Part shown: one piece after another, positions 16,901 to 31,900 of the stretch
How the letters are laid out: each line of letters starts with the position of its first letter
How positions within the stretch are numbered: the stretch's first letter is position 1
NCBI GenBank assembly: GCA_003864495.1
Contig: ML133436.1
Coordinates: forward strand, 1,178,001 to 1,242,000
Direction: 5' to 3'
Source of the DNA: Nemopilema nomurai
Lineage: Eukaryota; Cnidaria; Scyphozoa; Rhizostomeae; Rhizostomatidae
Length of the DNA: 64,000 nucleotides
Program-made: the position numbers and the translations under genes
Notes under the pieces: model-generated
What the model saw: the letters and a program-made list of their open reading frames with translations, nothing else
The model's database searches: none
Told to the model about the DNA's origin: nothing

Positions 16901-19900
16901 TTTACTTTTGTATCATAAAAGAAAACTCAATAAAAGGCTAGATTCATCTAGGCTTCTCAAGAGTCATCTAGGTTTCTATTTCCATGCTTATTACGAAAGG
17001 CAGTGGGAGTATTTTTACTTTGTAAAAAGACTATGGCTAGATTGCAGAATTACATGTGGTCTTGAAAGCTAAGAAAGATTTTGCTAAGTCAAATCATAAG
17101 GAGTTGTCAAGAGAAGTAATAACCACTGCTTTCTGTATAGTGCGATTGGTGAATTACCTTGCGAGGAGTAAGATTTGGTAACTGTCTGTCGAGTCAAAAA
17201 GAAAATACTACAAGGAATCGTTTAATCTACGTTTTCACGTTATCATTTTATCAAACCCTCTACGGCCAAAGGAGGAATTGGCAAAAATGTGACCCACCAG
17301 CTCTATTTTGCAAGAGCCTGCAAACAACGCATCTGGTTGTAAACACCTCTTCACGTGAATTTATCCAATGAACGGAATGGGATGCTGACATATCTTGTAT
17401 TAAACTGAATGTTTAAACACCTTCGCTTTCAGAGAATTGCTTCGATAAAACCAGAAGTTGAATTACGTCCAGTAAGTAGTTGGCTTTTGCGTTCATCTTT
17501 TGCACGCTAATGTTATTCTTGATGACCTGTTTCCATATAGGTTTGTCATTATAAAATGTCTTTAGACATAAAAATAGTACATTGATAAATTTTTCCAGAA
17601 TAAGGTGCTTACAAGTAGCTTTGAAATTTGTAGATGGACTCTGTAAGAATCAAGCGTTCACTAAGTTTTTTAATTTTTTTGCGCCTTTAATCTCATCTTC
17701 TTTTATTTCGAGCTGTCACCAAGGTGAAAAGCTTGCCTTATGAGCCATACTTTTGTCCTAGGGAGACGAGATCAACCTGTATTGCACATACAATACTCGG
17801 AATAAAGATAAGATAAGCTATGTACGTATGCGAAAATTATGACTTTTTAGCATTGATGGTTCTTTCGTGTTGACTTTGACAATGAATTAGTTGAAGTTCA
17901 ATTGGAGGTCATGGCTTTGATGGGCCTCAAATGCAGAAAAGAAAAGAAAAATTCAGCATGCAGCTCACGTGCAATCAAAGCATGGACCATTTCAATGCAA
18001 AAAGGACTTCTTTTTTCAATTTCTTATCCTGCTATAAAAGCAAACCCTACTTCCCACATTTTTACAAGGCTCGAGTTGACCTATGCAAACTTTGGGGTGA
18101 GTATTATTTCTACACCTTCAACAGCTTTGATTCGTATTGTGTGTACTGTAGTGTAAAGTTTTTTAAATCATGTATTTTTTTAAGGTATTAAAAATAACTG
18201 CGATCAGATATATGTCAGAATTGTTGCTTCTTTTGTTCTAGGGTGGAATGGGAAGTGATGATGAAATGTGTTTCGGCTTCTTCCTGTATTACCCAAAGAG
18301 TAACCTTACTTTTTGTGGAAGTGACGCGATCTACCAACCTTCAACTGCAAAAATACCATCTCTCAAAAGGTATGTAATATATATATATATATTATAACAA
18401 TATTAATATAAATGATAATCCTTATGGGGGGAGTTACTCATATGTATTTAGAACTGGGGTGCCTACGCTGGAACACGAGCAATCGGCCTAAAGAAAATAA
18501 CTTTTAGCACAGAAATTGGCTCAAAAATAACTTTTCTTATTTACAAACCCAAAAATAAAAAATAAACTACTTTATTGATGATTTTTAGATCACATGTACA
18601 TATTATTTTTACTTTCTAAAATTTTCTCATATTCAAAAGGCAAAACATAATTCAGCATTCCACGAAGCCAAGAAAGTAATTGTATAATTGGTTGACCCAA
18701 AAAATAACTTTCGCTTAAATTTAAGACCCAAAAAGTAACCTGAGCACCTCTATCCTGAATGAATGTGAGTGACACCTTCCCTCTTGGAATGATTCATGAT
18801 AATTATGATGATAATTCGAAGAAAGACGTCACGTTAGGGTTCAATAGAATGTCCTTCTGGTGGAACGTCAAATTGCCAAAAGCCATGTTCATTTCGAGTT
18901 GCCGCATTGGTTATTCATCACCCGGTCTTAATATCATGAGAAAAAACAACTAACCAATATTCATTTCGTTACTTTCAAAATTTCATGTCAAGCTTCAAAA
19001 GTCCGTGCGCAATGAGATATTAGGCTTTTTTACAAAGGTCTATTTTGAAGTTCAGTATTTTAGTTCTTTTCTGCATCGTGTATTTTGGCTCTTTCTGAAT
19101 GCCGTTGTGCATTTAATTTGATGTTCCTCAAGGACATATTTTCAATCATTCAATGCTTCAACGTAATCGCAAATTATTGAGAATATCTTCTTACCAAAGT
19201 ATAGATGCTTTATAAGATAACAACGGATAATTGCTCCTTAAATGTCATCGATCCGAGTGTGGTTTACTTGCAACGCTAGAGGACCTGTGAAAGTCTGTAA
19301 TGGCAGTGGTATTACGTCAGTCAGCAATCTAAACAGTTGCTGAAGAATTTCAAGTTGCAGCTCAACGTAATGAATCACTATTTTTATCAATTCACTGTTT
19401 TCACAAATTTGACCTATCTTCGATTCTATTTTGTAGACTGATATGGGAAAAGCCACTGATTGGGGGTTACGAGCCAAGGTCTTCGTTGGATCTCTATGCA
19501 AACGTCCACCAGCGATGTTTTGGGGAGCACAGCTTAAATTATGTGAATATCATATTCCATATCCGTTATCTCTTGTTTCCTTATTTTCACAATTTCTAAT
19601 ATTCGTTATTATCTGTTCGTGAAATACAATTTCATTTAATGATTAAATTTACATACATTTCCGCATGGAAGTTTTATTAAAAGAAATCTTCAATCAATCA
19701 AAAGGTCGATAGCTTCAATCAAAAGAAAGCACTGGCCAGGATTAAAGGTTATGCATAAACCTAGTTTTTCGTATCAGATTGCTACTTATGCTGCTAAATA
19801 CATTAGGTCGATTGAAACTCTATTCTCATCTCAAGATTCTCTGTTCTAGAGACTGCCTCCAACTTGGGTACCTGTGCGTACAAGAAAACACTTATAAAAA

Positions 19901-22900
19901 CTGCTCAATCAAAGAAAGGGCAAAAAAGTCGTCATATTTTTAGTGATGTGGTAAAAACCATACCCAAAGTTGCGAATAAATGAAGTTCCACTTCTTAACA
20001 CAGAAAGGTATATTGTTCATTGTTTGCTATCTTCTTTTGCTCGTGAAAGATGATAATCTCAATACCTTCGACTTAAGCATGATAACTTTTCGTATGTCTT
20101 TCAGACCTTCCAATGTTCTGTCCCTTATTGCTGTGCTAATCAAAAACCTCTAGATGCTTGATACGTGCTAAGCTCATTGGCAGCCCGTGTCCAAGACAAC
20201 GAACTTTGTAGCGTTAATATTTCCTTTGTTGATTTGAGGAGGCTGTCATTTTAGGGCATTGAGGATTTACACAAAGGATGTTGATTAGAAAATGTTGCAC
20301 CGACTCACACCTTATATTTTACGTCATAATTGGGACGTCCTCCAAGCAAAGCTTTAACATTCGTATGGCCCTAGAAAACTATTGACAAATGCAGGATTAT
20401 AAATGTAGAGTAGAGCACCAAGGGGCATGGAACATTTCAAGGGTTGTTGAATACCCAAACCTGATGCAGAGATGAGACAGCATCAAGATAAACGTCTTTT
20501 GGATTGGGGATCTTTTAGAAATTTTTCAACAGTCCCTTTAATGCGGGCGACATTTCGACTCAATTGTTTTGCCTTTGACGCGTTCCTTGTTCCAATGACA
20601 CTATTCTCACATAGGGTATTATTGCATTCACACTTTTCTTAAAAGTGTTCCACCGCTGGATTAGATTATGGCATCCTTCTCATGATAAATGGGTGAACCA
20701 AAGCAACAAAAGAAGGATCTTATATTATTACTTAATTGCTCTCTGATAGCCCTACAACTTGCATTAAGTCATATTGTGACCAAGGAAATAGATATTGATA
20801 CTGGAAATGAAAATTCATAAATCGTAACAAGAATTTGCCTGACTCTGGAAAAAGAATTTCTAATTTTGCTAGCCGTTAAATGCGTCTCTCCTTTAAGTGC
20901 GTGGAATGATGAAACCGAAGAAAAGAACGTAACTGAAAAGCGTTTAACGCGGAATAGGGGTTGATGGAGCGTCACTGTTACCCAAAAAAACTGTAGCTTT
21001 GCAAAAATATCCATTCTTGGTTCAAAATTTTTCTTTTCACCTTATGTCATTCAAATAAATCTTAAGCTACTGCAGTGTCTGATTTGATCACAAAAACAGT
21101 ATTTTCATTGTTTTATGGGTGATGGAAGCATGACATTTTCCCGCAACAAACTAATGCTATATCCTTGCAAAAATGACCATTTTTAGTGCAAAATGTTTTC
21201 GTTTTCTTTCACATGAAATCATTCATATTGATGCAAATCATACCTTTGCTGTGTCTAGTTTCATTGTCAATCTGGCATTTTCAGTATTTTAGGCCGATAA
21301 GGGCATACCGTTTCTCTGAAAAATACCGTAGCTATAGCCTTGCCAAAATACCCGTTTTTGGTGGAAATTTTTTTCGTTTTCTTTCACCTTAGATCATTCA
21401 TATAGATACATATGAAGCCCCTGCAGTGTCCAATTTTGTCGTCAGACTGTAATTTTCAGTGTTTTAGGCCGAATAAGGGCACGCCGTTTTCAAGCAAAAA
21501 ACCATGGCTATAGCCTTGCCAAAATGCCCATTTTTGGTGGAAAACTTTTTCGTTTTATTTCACCTTAGATCATTCATATAGATACATATGAAGCCCCTGC
21601 AGTGTCTAGTTTTGTCGTGAAACTGGTATTTTCAGTGTTTTAGGCCGTAGAAGGGCACGCCGTTTTCCTGCAAAAAACTAAGGTTATAGCCTTGCCAAAA
21701 TGCCCATTTTTGGTGGAAAATTTTTTCGTTTTCTTTCACCTTAGATCATTCATATAGATACATATGAAGCCCCTGCAGTGTCTAGTTTTGTCGTGAAACT
21801 GGTATTTTTAGTGTTTTAGGCCGTATAAGGGCACGCCGTTTTCAAGCAAAAAACCATGGCTATAGCCTTGCCAAAATGCCCATTTTTGGTGGAAAACTTT
21901 TTCGTTTTCTTTCACCTTAGATCATTCATATAGATACATATGAAGCCCCTGCAGTGTCTAGTTTTGTCGTGAAACTGGTATTTTCAGTGTTTTAGGCCGT
22001 AGAAGGGCACGCCGTTTTCCAGCAAAAAACTAAGGCTATAGCCTTGCCAAAATGCCCATTTTTGGTGGAAACTTTTTTCGCTTTCTTTCACCTTAGATCA
22101 TTCATATAGATACATATGAAGCCCCTGCAGTGTCTTGTTTTTTCGTGAAACTGGTATTTTTAGTGTTTTAGGCCGGATAAGGGCACGCCGTTTTCCAGCA
22201 AAAAACGAAGGCTATAGTCTTGCCAAAATGCCCATTTTTGGTGGAAACTTTTTTCGCTTTCTTTCACCTTAGATCATTCATATAGATACAAATGAAGCCC
22301 CTGCAGTGTCTAGTTTTGTCGTGAAACTGGTATTTTCAGTGTTTTAGGCCGGATAAGGGCACGCCGTTTTCCTGCAAAAAACTAAGGCTATAGCCTTGCC
22401 AAAATGCCCATTTTTGGTGGAAAATTTTTTCGTTTTCTTTCACCTTAGATCATTCATATAGATACATATGAAGCCCCTGCAGTGTCTAGTTTTGTCGTGA
22501 AACTGGTATTTTTAGTGTTTTAGGCCGTATAAGGGCACGCCGTTTTCAAGCAAAAAACCATGGCTATAGCCTTGCCAAAATGCCCATTTTTGGTGGAAAA
22601 CTTTTTCGTTTTCTTTCACCTTAGATCATTCATATAGATACATATGAAGCCCCTGCAGTGTCTAGTTTTGTCGTGAAACTGGTATTTTCAGTGTTTTAGG
22701 CCGTAGAAGGGCACGCCGTTTTCCAGCAAAAAACTAAGGCTATAGCCTTGCCAAAATGCCCATTTTTGGTGGAAACTTTTTTCGCTTTCTTTCACCTTAG
22801 ATCATTCATATAGATACATATGAAGCCCCTGCAGTGTCTTGTTTTTTCGTGAAACTGGTATTTTTAGTGTTTTAGGCCGGATAAGGGCACGCCGTTTTCC

Positions 22901-25900
22901 AGCAAAAAACGAAGGCTATAGTCTTGCCAAAATGCCCATTTTTGGTGGAAAATTTTTTCGTTTTATTTCACCTTAGATCATTCATATAGATATATATGAA
23001 GCCCCTGCAGTGTCTAGTTTTGTCGTGAAACTGGTATTTTAGTGTTTTAGGCCGTAGAAGGGCACGCCGTTTTCCAGCAAAAAAAAGGCTATAGCCTTGC
23101 CAAAATACCCATTTTTGGTGGAAAATTTTTTCGTTTTATTTCACTTAGATCATTCATATAGATACATATGAAGCCCCTGCAGTGTCTAGTTTTGTCGTGA
23201 AACTGGTGTTTTAAGTGTTTTAGGCCGTATAAGGGCACGCCGTTTTCCAGCAAAAAACGAAGGCTATAGCCTTGCCAAAATGCCCATTTTTGGTGGAAAA
23301 TTTTTTCGTTTTATTTCACCTTAGATCATTCATATAGATACATATGAAGCCCCTGCAGTGTCTAGTTTTGTCGTGAAACTGGTATTTTTAGTGTTTTAGG
23401 CCGTAGAAGGGCACGCCGTTTTCCAGCAAAAAACTAAGGCTATAGCCTTGCCAAAATACCCATTTTTGGTGGAAAATTTTTTCGTTTTATTTCACCTTAG
23501 ATCATTCATATAGATACATATGAAGCCCCTGCAGTGTCTAGTTTTGTCGTGAAACTGGTGTTTTAAGTGTTTTAGGCCGGATAAGGGCACGCCGTTTTCC
23601 TGCAAAAAACTAAGGCTATAGCCTTGCCAAAATGCCCATTTTTGGTGGAAAATTTTTTCGTTTTATTTCACCTTAGATCATTCATATAGATACATATGAA
23701 GCCCCTGCAGTGTCTAGTTTTGTCGTGAAACTGGTATTTTCAGTGTTTTAGGCCGTAGAAGGGCACGCCGTTTTCCAGCAAAAAACTAAGGCTATAGCCT
23801 TGCCAAAATGCCCATTTTTGGTGGAAAATTTTTTCGTTTTATTTCACCTTAGATCATTCATATAGATACATATGAAGCCCCTGCAGTGTCTAGTTTTGTC
23901 GTGAAACTGGTATTTTCAGTGTTTTAGGCCGTAGAAGGGCACGCCGTTTTCCAGCAAAAAACTAAGGCTATAGCCTTGCCAAAATGCCCATTTTTGGTGG
24001 AAAATTTTTTCGTTTTATTTCACCTTAGATCATTCATATAGATACATATGAAGCCCCTGCAGTGTCTAGTTTTGTCGTAAAACTGGTATTTTTAGTGTTT
24101 TAGGCCGGATAATGGCACGCCGTTTTTCTGCAAAAAACTAAGGCTATAGTCTTGCCAAAATGCCCATTTTTGGTGGAAAATTGTTTCGTTTTCTTTCACC
24201 TTAGATCATTCATATAGATACATATGAAGCCCCTGCAGTGTCTAGTTTTGTCGTGAAACTGGTATTTTCAGTGTTTTAGGCCGTAGAAGGGCACGCCGTT
24301 TTCCAGCAAAAAACTAAGGCTATAGCCTTGCCAAAATGCCCATTTTTGGTGGAAAATTTTCGTTTTATTTCACCTTAGATCATTCATATAGATACATATG
24401 AAGCCCCTGCAGTGTCTAGTTTTGTCGTGAAACTGGTATTTTTAGTGTTTTAGGCCGGGTAAGGGCACGCCGTTTTCCAGCAAAAAACTAAGGCTATAGC
24501 CTTGCCAAAAGGCCCATTTTTGGTGGAAAATTGTTTCGTTTTATTTCACCTTAGATCATTCATATAGATACATATGAAGCCCCTGCAGTGTCTAGTTTTG
24601 TCGTGAAACTGGTATTTTTAGTGTTTTAGGCCGGGTAAGGGCACGCCGTTTTCCTGCAAAAAACTAAGGCTATAGCCTTGCCAAAAGGCCCATTTTTGGT
24701 GGAAAATTGTTTCGTTTTATTTCACCTTAGATCATTCATATAGATACATATGAAGCCCCTGCAGTGTCTAGTTTTGTCGTGAAACTGGTATTTTTAGTGT
24801 TTTAGGCCGTAGAAGGGCACGCCGTTTTCCAGCAAAAAACTAAGGCTATAGCCTTGCCAAAATGCCCATTTTTGGTGGAAAATTTTCGTTTTATTTCACC
24901 TTAGATCATTCATATAGATACATATGAAGCCCCTGCAGTGTCTAGTTTTGTCGTGAAACTGGTATTTTTAGTGTTTTAGGCCGGGTAAGGGCACGCCGTT
25001 TTCCTGCAAAAAACTAAGGCTATAGCCTTGCCAAAATGCCCATTTTTGGTGGAAAATGGTTTCGTTTTATTTCACCTTAGATCATTCATATAGATACATA
25101 TGAAGCCCCTGCAGTGTCTAGTTTTGTCGTGAAACTGGTATTTTCAGTGTTTTAGGCCGTAAGGGCACGCCGTTTTCCTGCAAAAAACTAAGGCTATAGC
25201 CTTGCCAAAATGCCCATTTTTGGTGGAAAATTTTTTCGTTTTATTTCACCTTAGATCATTCATATAGATACATATGAAGCCCCTGCAGTGTCTAGTTTTG
25301 TCGTGAAACTGGTATTTTCAGTGTTTTAGGCCGTAGAAGGGCACGCCGTTTTCCTGCAAAAAACTAAGGCTATAGCCTTGCCAAAATGCCCATTTTTGGT
25401 GGAAAATTTTTTCGTTTTTTCACCTTAGATCATTCATATAGATACATATGAAGCCCCTGCAGTGTCTAGTTTTGTCGTGAAACTGGTATTTTCAGTGTTT
25501 TAGGCCGTAGAAGGGCACGCCGTTTTCCTGCAAAAAACTAAGGTATAGCCTTGCCAAAATGCCCATTTTTGGTGGAAAATTTTTTCGTTTTTTCACCTTA
25601 GATCATTCATATAGATACATATGAAGCCCCTGCAGTGTCTAGTTTTGTCGTGAAACTGGTATTTTCAGTGTTTTAGGCCGGATAAGGGCACGCCGTTTTC
25701 CTGCAAAAAACTAAGGCTATAGCCTTGCCAAAATGCCCATTTTTGGTGGAAAATTTTTTCGTTTTTTTCACCTTACATCATTCATATAGATACATATGAA
25801 GCCCTGCAGTGTCTAGTTTTGTCGTGAAACTGGTATTTTCAGTGTTTTAGGCCGTAGAAGGGCACGCCGTTTTCCAGCAAAAAACTAAGGCTATAGCCTT

Positions 25901-28900
25901 GCCAAAATGCCCATTTTTGGTGGAAAATTTTTTCGTTTTCTTTCACCTTACATCATTCATATAGATACATATGAAGCCCCTGCAGTGTCTAGTTTTGTCG
26001 TGAAACTGGTATTTTCAGTGTTTTAGGCCGTAGAAGGGCACGCCGTTTTCCAGCAAAAAACTAAGGCTATAGCCTTGCCAAAATGCCCATTTTTGGTGGA
26101 AAATTTTTTCGTTTTATTTCACCTTAGATCATTCATATAGATACATATGAAGCCCCTGCAGTGTCTAGTTTTGTCGTGAAACTGGTATTTTCAGTGTTTT
26201 AGGCCGTAGAAGGGCACGCCGTTTTCCAGCAAAAAACTAAGGCTATAGCCTTGCCAAAATGCCCATTTTTGGTGGAAAATTTTTTCGTTTTCTTTCACCT
26301 TACATCATTCATATAGATACATATGAAGCCCCTGCAGTGTCTAGTTTTGTCGTGAAACTGGTATTTTCAGTGTTTTAGGCCGTAGAAGGGCACGCCGTTT
26401 TCCTGCAAAAAACTAAGGCTATAGCCTTGCCAAAATGCCCATTTTTGGTGGAAAATTTTTTCGTTTTTTCACCTTAGATCATTCATATAGATACATATGA
26501 AGCCCCTGCAGTGTCTAGTTTTGTCGTGAAACTGGTATTTTCAGTGTTTTAGGCCGTAGAAGGGCACGCCGTTTTCCTGCAAAAAACTAAGGCTATAGCC
26601 TTGCCAAAATGCCCATTTTTGGTGGAAAATTTTTTCGTTTTCTTTCACCTTAGATCATTCATATAGATACATATGAAGCCCCTGCAGTGTCTAGTTTTGT
26701 CGTGAAACTGGTATTTTCAGTGTTTTAGGCCGGATAAGGGCACGCCGTTTTCCTGCAAAAAACTAAGGCTATAGCCTTGCCAAAATGCCCATTTTTGGTG
26801 GAAAATTTTTTCGTTTTCTTTCACCTTACATCATTCATATAGATACATATGAAGCCCCTGCAGTGTCTAGTTTTGTCGTGAAACTGGTATTTTCAGTGTT
26901 TTAGGCCGTAGAAGGGCACGCCGTTTTCCAGCAAAAAACTAAGGCTATAGCCTTGCCAAAATGCCCATTTTTGGTGGAAAATTTTTTCGTTTTCTTTCAC
27001 CTTAGATCATTCATATAGATACATATGAAGCCCCTGCAGTGTCTAGTTTTGTCGTGAAACTGGTATTTTCAGTGTTTTAGGCCGTAGAAGGGCACGCCGT
27101 TTTCCAGCAAAAAACTAAGGCTATAGCCTTGCCAAAATGCCCATTTTTGGTGGAAAATTTTTTCGTTTTTTTCACCTTAGATCATTCATATAGATACATA
27201 TGAAGCCCCTGCAGTGTCTAGTTTTGTCGTGAAACTGGTATTTTCAGTGTTTTAGGCCGTAGAAGGGCACGCCGTTTTCCTGCAAAAAACTAAGGCTATA
27301 GCCTTGCCAAAATGCCCATTTTTGGTGGAAAATTTTTTCGTTTTTTCACCTTAGATCAATTCATATAGATACATATGAAGCCCCTGCAGTGTCTAGTTTT
27401 GTCGTGAAACTGGTATTTTCAGTGTTTTAGGCCGTAGAAGGGCACGCCGTTTTCCTGCAAAAAACTAAGGCTATAGCCTTGCCAAAATGCCCATTTTTGG
27501 TGGAAAATTTTTTCGTTTTTTTCACCTTAGATCATTCATATAGATACATATGAAGCCCCTGCAGTGTCTAGTTTTGTCGTGAAACTGGTATTTTCAGTGT
27601 TTTAGGCCGTAGAAGGGCACGCCGTTTTCCTGCAAAAAACTAAGGCTATAGCCTTGCCAAAATGCCCATTTTTGGTGGAAAATTTTTTCGTTTTTTTCAC
27701 CTTAGATCATTCATATAGATACATATGAAGCCCCTGCAGTGTCTAGTTTTGTCGTGAAACTGGTATTTTCAGTGTTTTAGGCCGTAGAAGGGCACGCCGT
27801 TTTCCTGCAAAAAACTAAGGCTATAGCCTTGCCAAAATGCCCATTTTTGGTGGAAAATTTTTTCGTTTTCTTTCACCTTAGATCATTCATATAGATACAT
27901 ATGAAGCCCCTGCAGTGTCTAGTTTTGTCGTGAAACTGGTATTTTCAGTGTTTTAGGCCGTAGATAGGGCACGCCGTTTTCCTGCAAAAAACTAAGGCTA
28001 TAGCCTTGCCAAAATGCCCATTTTTGGTGGAAAATTTTTTCGTTTTCTTTCACCTTAGATCATTCATATAGATACATATGAAGCCCCTGCAGTGTCTAGT
28101 TTTGTCGTGAAACTGGTATTTTCAGTGTTTTAGGCCGTAGAAGGGCACGCCGTTTTCCAGCAAAAAACTAAGGCTATAGCCTTGCCAAAATGCCCATTTT
28201 TGGTGGAAAATTTTTTCGTTTTTTCACCTTAGATCATTCATATAGATACATATGAAGCCCCTGCAGTGTCTAGTTTTGTCGTGAAACTGGTATTTTCAGT
28301 GTTTTAGGCCGTAGAAGGGCACGCCGTTTTCCAGCAAAAAACTAAGGCTATAGCCTTGCCAAAATGCCCATTTTTGGTGGAAAATTTTTTCGTTTTATTT
28401 CACCTTAGATCATTCATATAGATACATATGAAGCCCCTGCAGTGTCTAGTTTTGTCGTGAAACTGGTATTTTCAGTGTTTTAGGCCGTAGAAGGGCACGC
28501 CGTTTTCCAGCAAAAAACTAAGGCTATAGCCTTGCCAAAATGCCCATTTTTGGTGGAAAATTTTTTCGTTTTTTTCACCTTAGATCATTCATATAGATAC
28601 ATATGAAGCCCCTGCAGTGTCTAGTTTTGTCGTGAAACTGGTATTTTCAGTGTTTTAGGCCGTAGAAGGGCACGCCGTTTTCCTGCAAAAAACTAAGGCT
28701 ATAGCCTTGCCAAAATGCCCATTTTTGGTGGAAAATTTTTTCGTTTTTTTCACCTTAGATCATTCATATAGATACATATGAAGCCCCTGCAGTGTCTAGT
28801 TTTGTCGTGAAACTGGTATTTTCAGTGTTTTAGGCCGTAGAAGGCACGCCGTTTTCCTGCAAAAAACTAAGGCTATAGCCTTGCCAAAATGCCCATTTTT

Positions 28901-31900
28901 GGTGGAAAATTTTTTCGTTTTTTCACCTTAGATCATTCATATAGATACATATGAAGCCCCTGCAGTGTCTAGTTTTGTCGTGAAACTGGTATTTTCAGTG
29001 TTTTAGGCCGTAGAAGGGCACGCCGTTTTCCTGCAAAAAACTAAGGCTATAGCCTTGCCAAAATGCCCATTTTTGGTGGAAAATTTTTTCGTTTTTTCAC
29101 CTTAGATCATTCATATAGATACATATGAAGCCCCTGCAGTGTCTAGTTTTGTCGTGAAACTGGTATTTTCAGTGTTTTAGGCCGTAGAAGGGCACGCCGT
29201 TTTCCTGCAAAAAACTAAGGCTATAGCCTTGCCAAAATGCCCATTTTTGGTGGAAAATTTTTTCGTTTTTTCACCTTAATCATTCATATAGATACATATG
29301 AAGCCCCTGCAGTGTCTAGTTTTGTCGTGAAACTGGTATTTTCAGTGTTTTAGGCCGTAGAAGGGCACGCCGTTTTCCAGCAAAAAACTAAGGCTATAGC
29401 CTTGCCAAAATGCCCATTTTTGGTGGAAAATTTTTTCGTTTTTTCACCTTAGATCATTCATATAGATACATATGAAGCCCCTGCAGTGTCTAGTTTTGTC
29501 GTGAAACTGGTATTTTCAGTGTTTTAGGCCGTAGAAGGGCACGCCGTTTTCCTGCAAAAAACTAAGGCTATAGCCTTGCCAAAATGCCCATTTTTGGTGG
29601 AAAATTTTTTCGTTTTTTCACCTTAGATCATTCATATAGATACATATGAAGCCCCTGCAGTGTCTAGTTTTGTCGTGAAACTGGTATTTTCAGTGTTTTA
29701 GGCCGTAGAAGGGCACGCCGTTTTCCAGCAAAAAACTAAGGCTATAGCCTTGCCAAAATGCCCATTTTTGGTGGAAAATTTTTTCGTTTTCTTTCACCTT
29801 AGATCATTCATATAGATACATATGAAGCCCCTGCAGTGTCTAGTTTTGTCGTGAAACTGGTATTTTCAGTGTTTTAGGCCGTATAAGGGCACGCCGTTTT
29901 CCTGCAAAAAACTAAGGCTATAGCCTTGCCAAAATGCCCATTTTTGGTGGAAAATTTTTTCGTTTTCTTTCACCTTACATCATTCATATAGATACATATG
30001 AAGCCCCTGCAGTGTCTAGTTTTGTCGTGAAACTGGTATTTTCAGTGTTTTAGGCCGTAGAAGGGCACGCCGTTTTCCAGCAAAAAACTAAGGCTATAGC
30101 CTTGCCAAAATGCCCATTTTTGGTGGAAAATTTTTTCGTTTTATTTCACCTTAGATCATTCATATAGATACATATGAAGCCCCTGCAGTGTCTAGTTTTG
30201 TCGTGAAACTGGTATTTTCAGTGTTTTAGGCCGTAGAGGGCACGCCGTTTTCCTGCAAAAAACTAAGGCTATAGCCTTGCCAAAATGCCCATTTTTGGTG
30301 GAAAATTTTTTCGTTTTCTTTCACCTTACATCATTCATATAGATACATATGAAGCCCCTGCAGTGTCTAGTTTTGTCGTGAAACTGGTATTTTCAGTGTT
30401 TTAGGCCGTAGAAAGGGCACGCCGTTTTCCTGCAAAAAACTAAGGCTATAGCCTTGCCAAAATGCCCATTTTTGGTGGAAAATTTTTTCGTTTTCTTTCA
30501 CCTTAGATCATTCATATAGATACATATGAAGCCCCTGCAGTGTCTAGTTTTGTCGTGAAACTGGTATTTTCAGTGTTTTAGGCCGTAGAAGGGCACGCCG
30601 TTTTCCTGCAAAAAACTAAGGCTATAGCCTTGCCAAAATGCCCATTTTTGGTGGAAAATTTTTTCGTTTTTTTTCACCTTAGATCATTCATATAGATACA
30701 TATGAAGCCCCTGCAGTGTCTAGTTTTGTCGTGAAACTGGTATTTTCAGTGTTTTAGGCCGTAGAAGGGCACGCCGTTTTCCTGCAAAAAACTAAGGCTA
30801 TAGCCTTGCCAAAATGCCCATTTTTGGTGGAAAATTTTTTCGTTTTTTTCACCTTAGATCATTCATATAGATACATATGAAGCCCCTGCAGTGTCTAGTT
30901 TTGTCGTGAAACTGGTATTTTCAGTGTTTTAGGCCGTAGAAGGGCACGCCGTTTTCCTGCAAAAAACTAAGGCTATAGCCTTGCCAAAATGCCCATTTTT
31001 GGTGGAAAATTTTTTCGTTTTCTTTCACCTTAGATCATTCATATAGATACATATGAAGCCCCTGCAGTGTCTAGTTTTGTCGTGAAACTGGTATTTTCAG
31101 TGTTTTAGGCCGTAGAAGGGCACGCCGTTTTCCTGCAAAAAACTAAGGCTATAGCCTTGCCAAAATGCCCATTTTTGGTGGAAAATTTTTCGTTTTCTTT
31201 CACCTTACATCATTCATATAGATACATATGAAGCCCCTGCAGTGTCTAGTTTTGTCGTGAAACTGGTATTTTCAGTGTTTTAGGCCGTAGAAGGGCACGC
31301 CGTTTTCCTGCAAAAAACTAAGGCTATAGCCTTGCCAAAATGCCCATTTTTGGTGGAAAATTTTTTCGTTTTCTTTCACCTTAGATCATTCATATAGATA
31401 CATATGAAGCCCCTGCAGTGTCTAGTTTTGTCGTGAAACTGGTATTTTCAGTGTTTTAGGCCGTAGAAGGGCACGCCGTTTTCCTGCAAAAAACTAAGGC
31501 TATAGCCTTGCCAAAATGCCCATTTTTGGTGGAAAATTTTTTCGTTTTTTTCACCTTAGATCATTCATATAGATACATATGAAGCCCCTGCAGTGTCTAG
31601 TTTTGTCGTGAAACTGGTATTTTCAGTGTTTTAGGCCGTAGAAGGGCACGCCGTTTTCCTGCAAAAAACTAAGGCTATAGCCTTGCCAAAATGCCCATTT
31701 TTGGTGGAAAATTTTTTCGTTTTTTTCACCTTAGATCATTCATATAGATACATATGAAGCCCCTGCAGTGTCTAGTTTTGTCGTGAAACTGGTATTTTCA
31801 GTGTTTTAGGCCGTAGAAGGGCACGCCGTTTTCCTGCAAAAAACTAAGGCTATAGCCTTGCCAAAATGCCCATTTTTGGTGGAAAATTTTTTCGTTTTCT

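Noticed and set aside
19238..19501. 87-codon minus-strand frame in the last monooxygenase intron
   Set aside because: No similarity to known families; it overlaps the candidate plus-strand exon and has no splice or promoter support.
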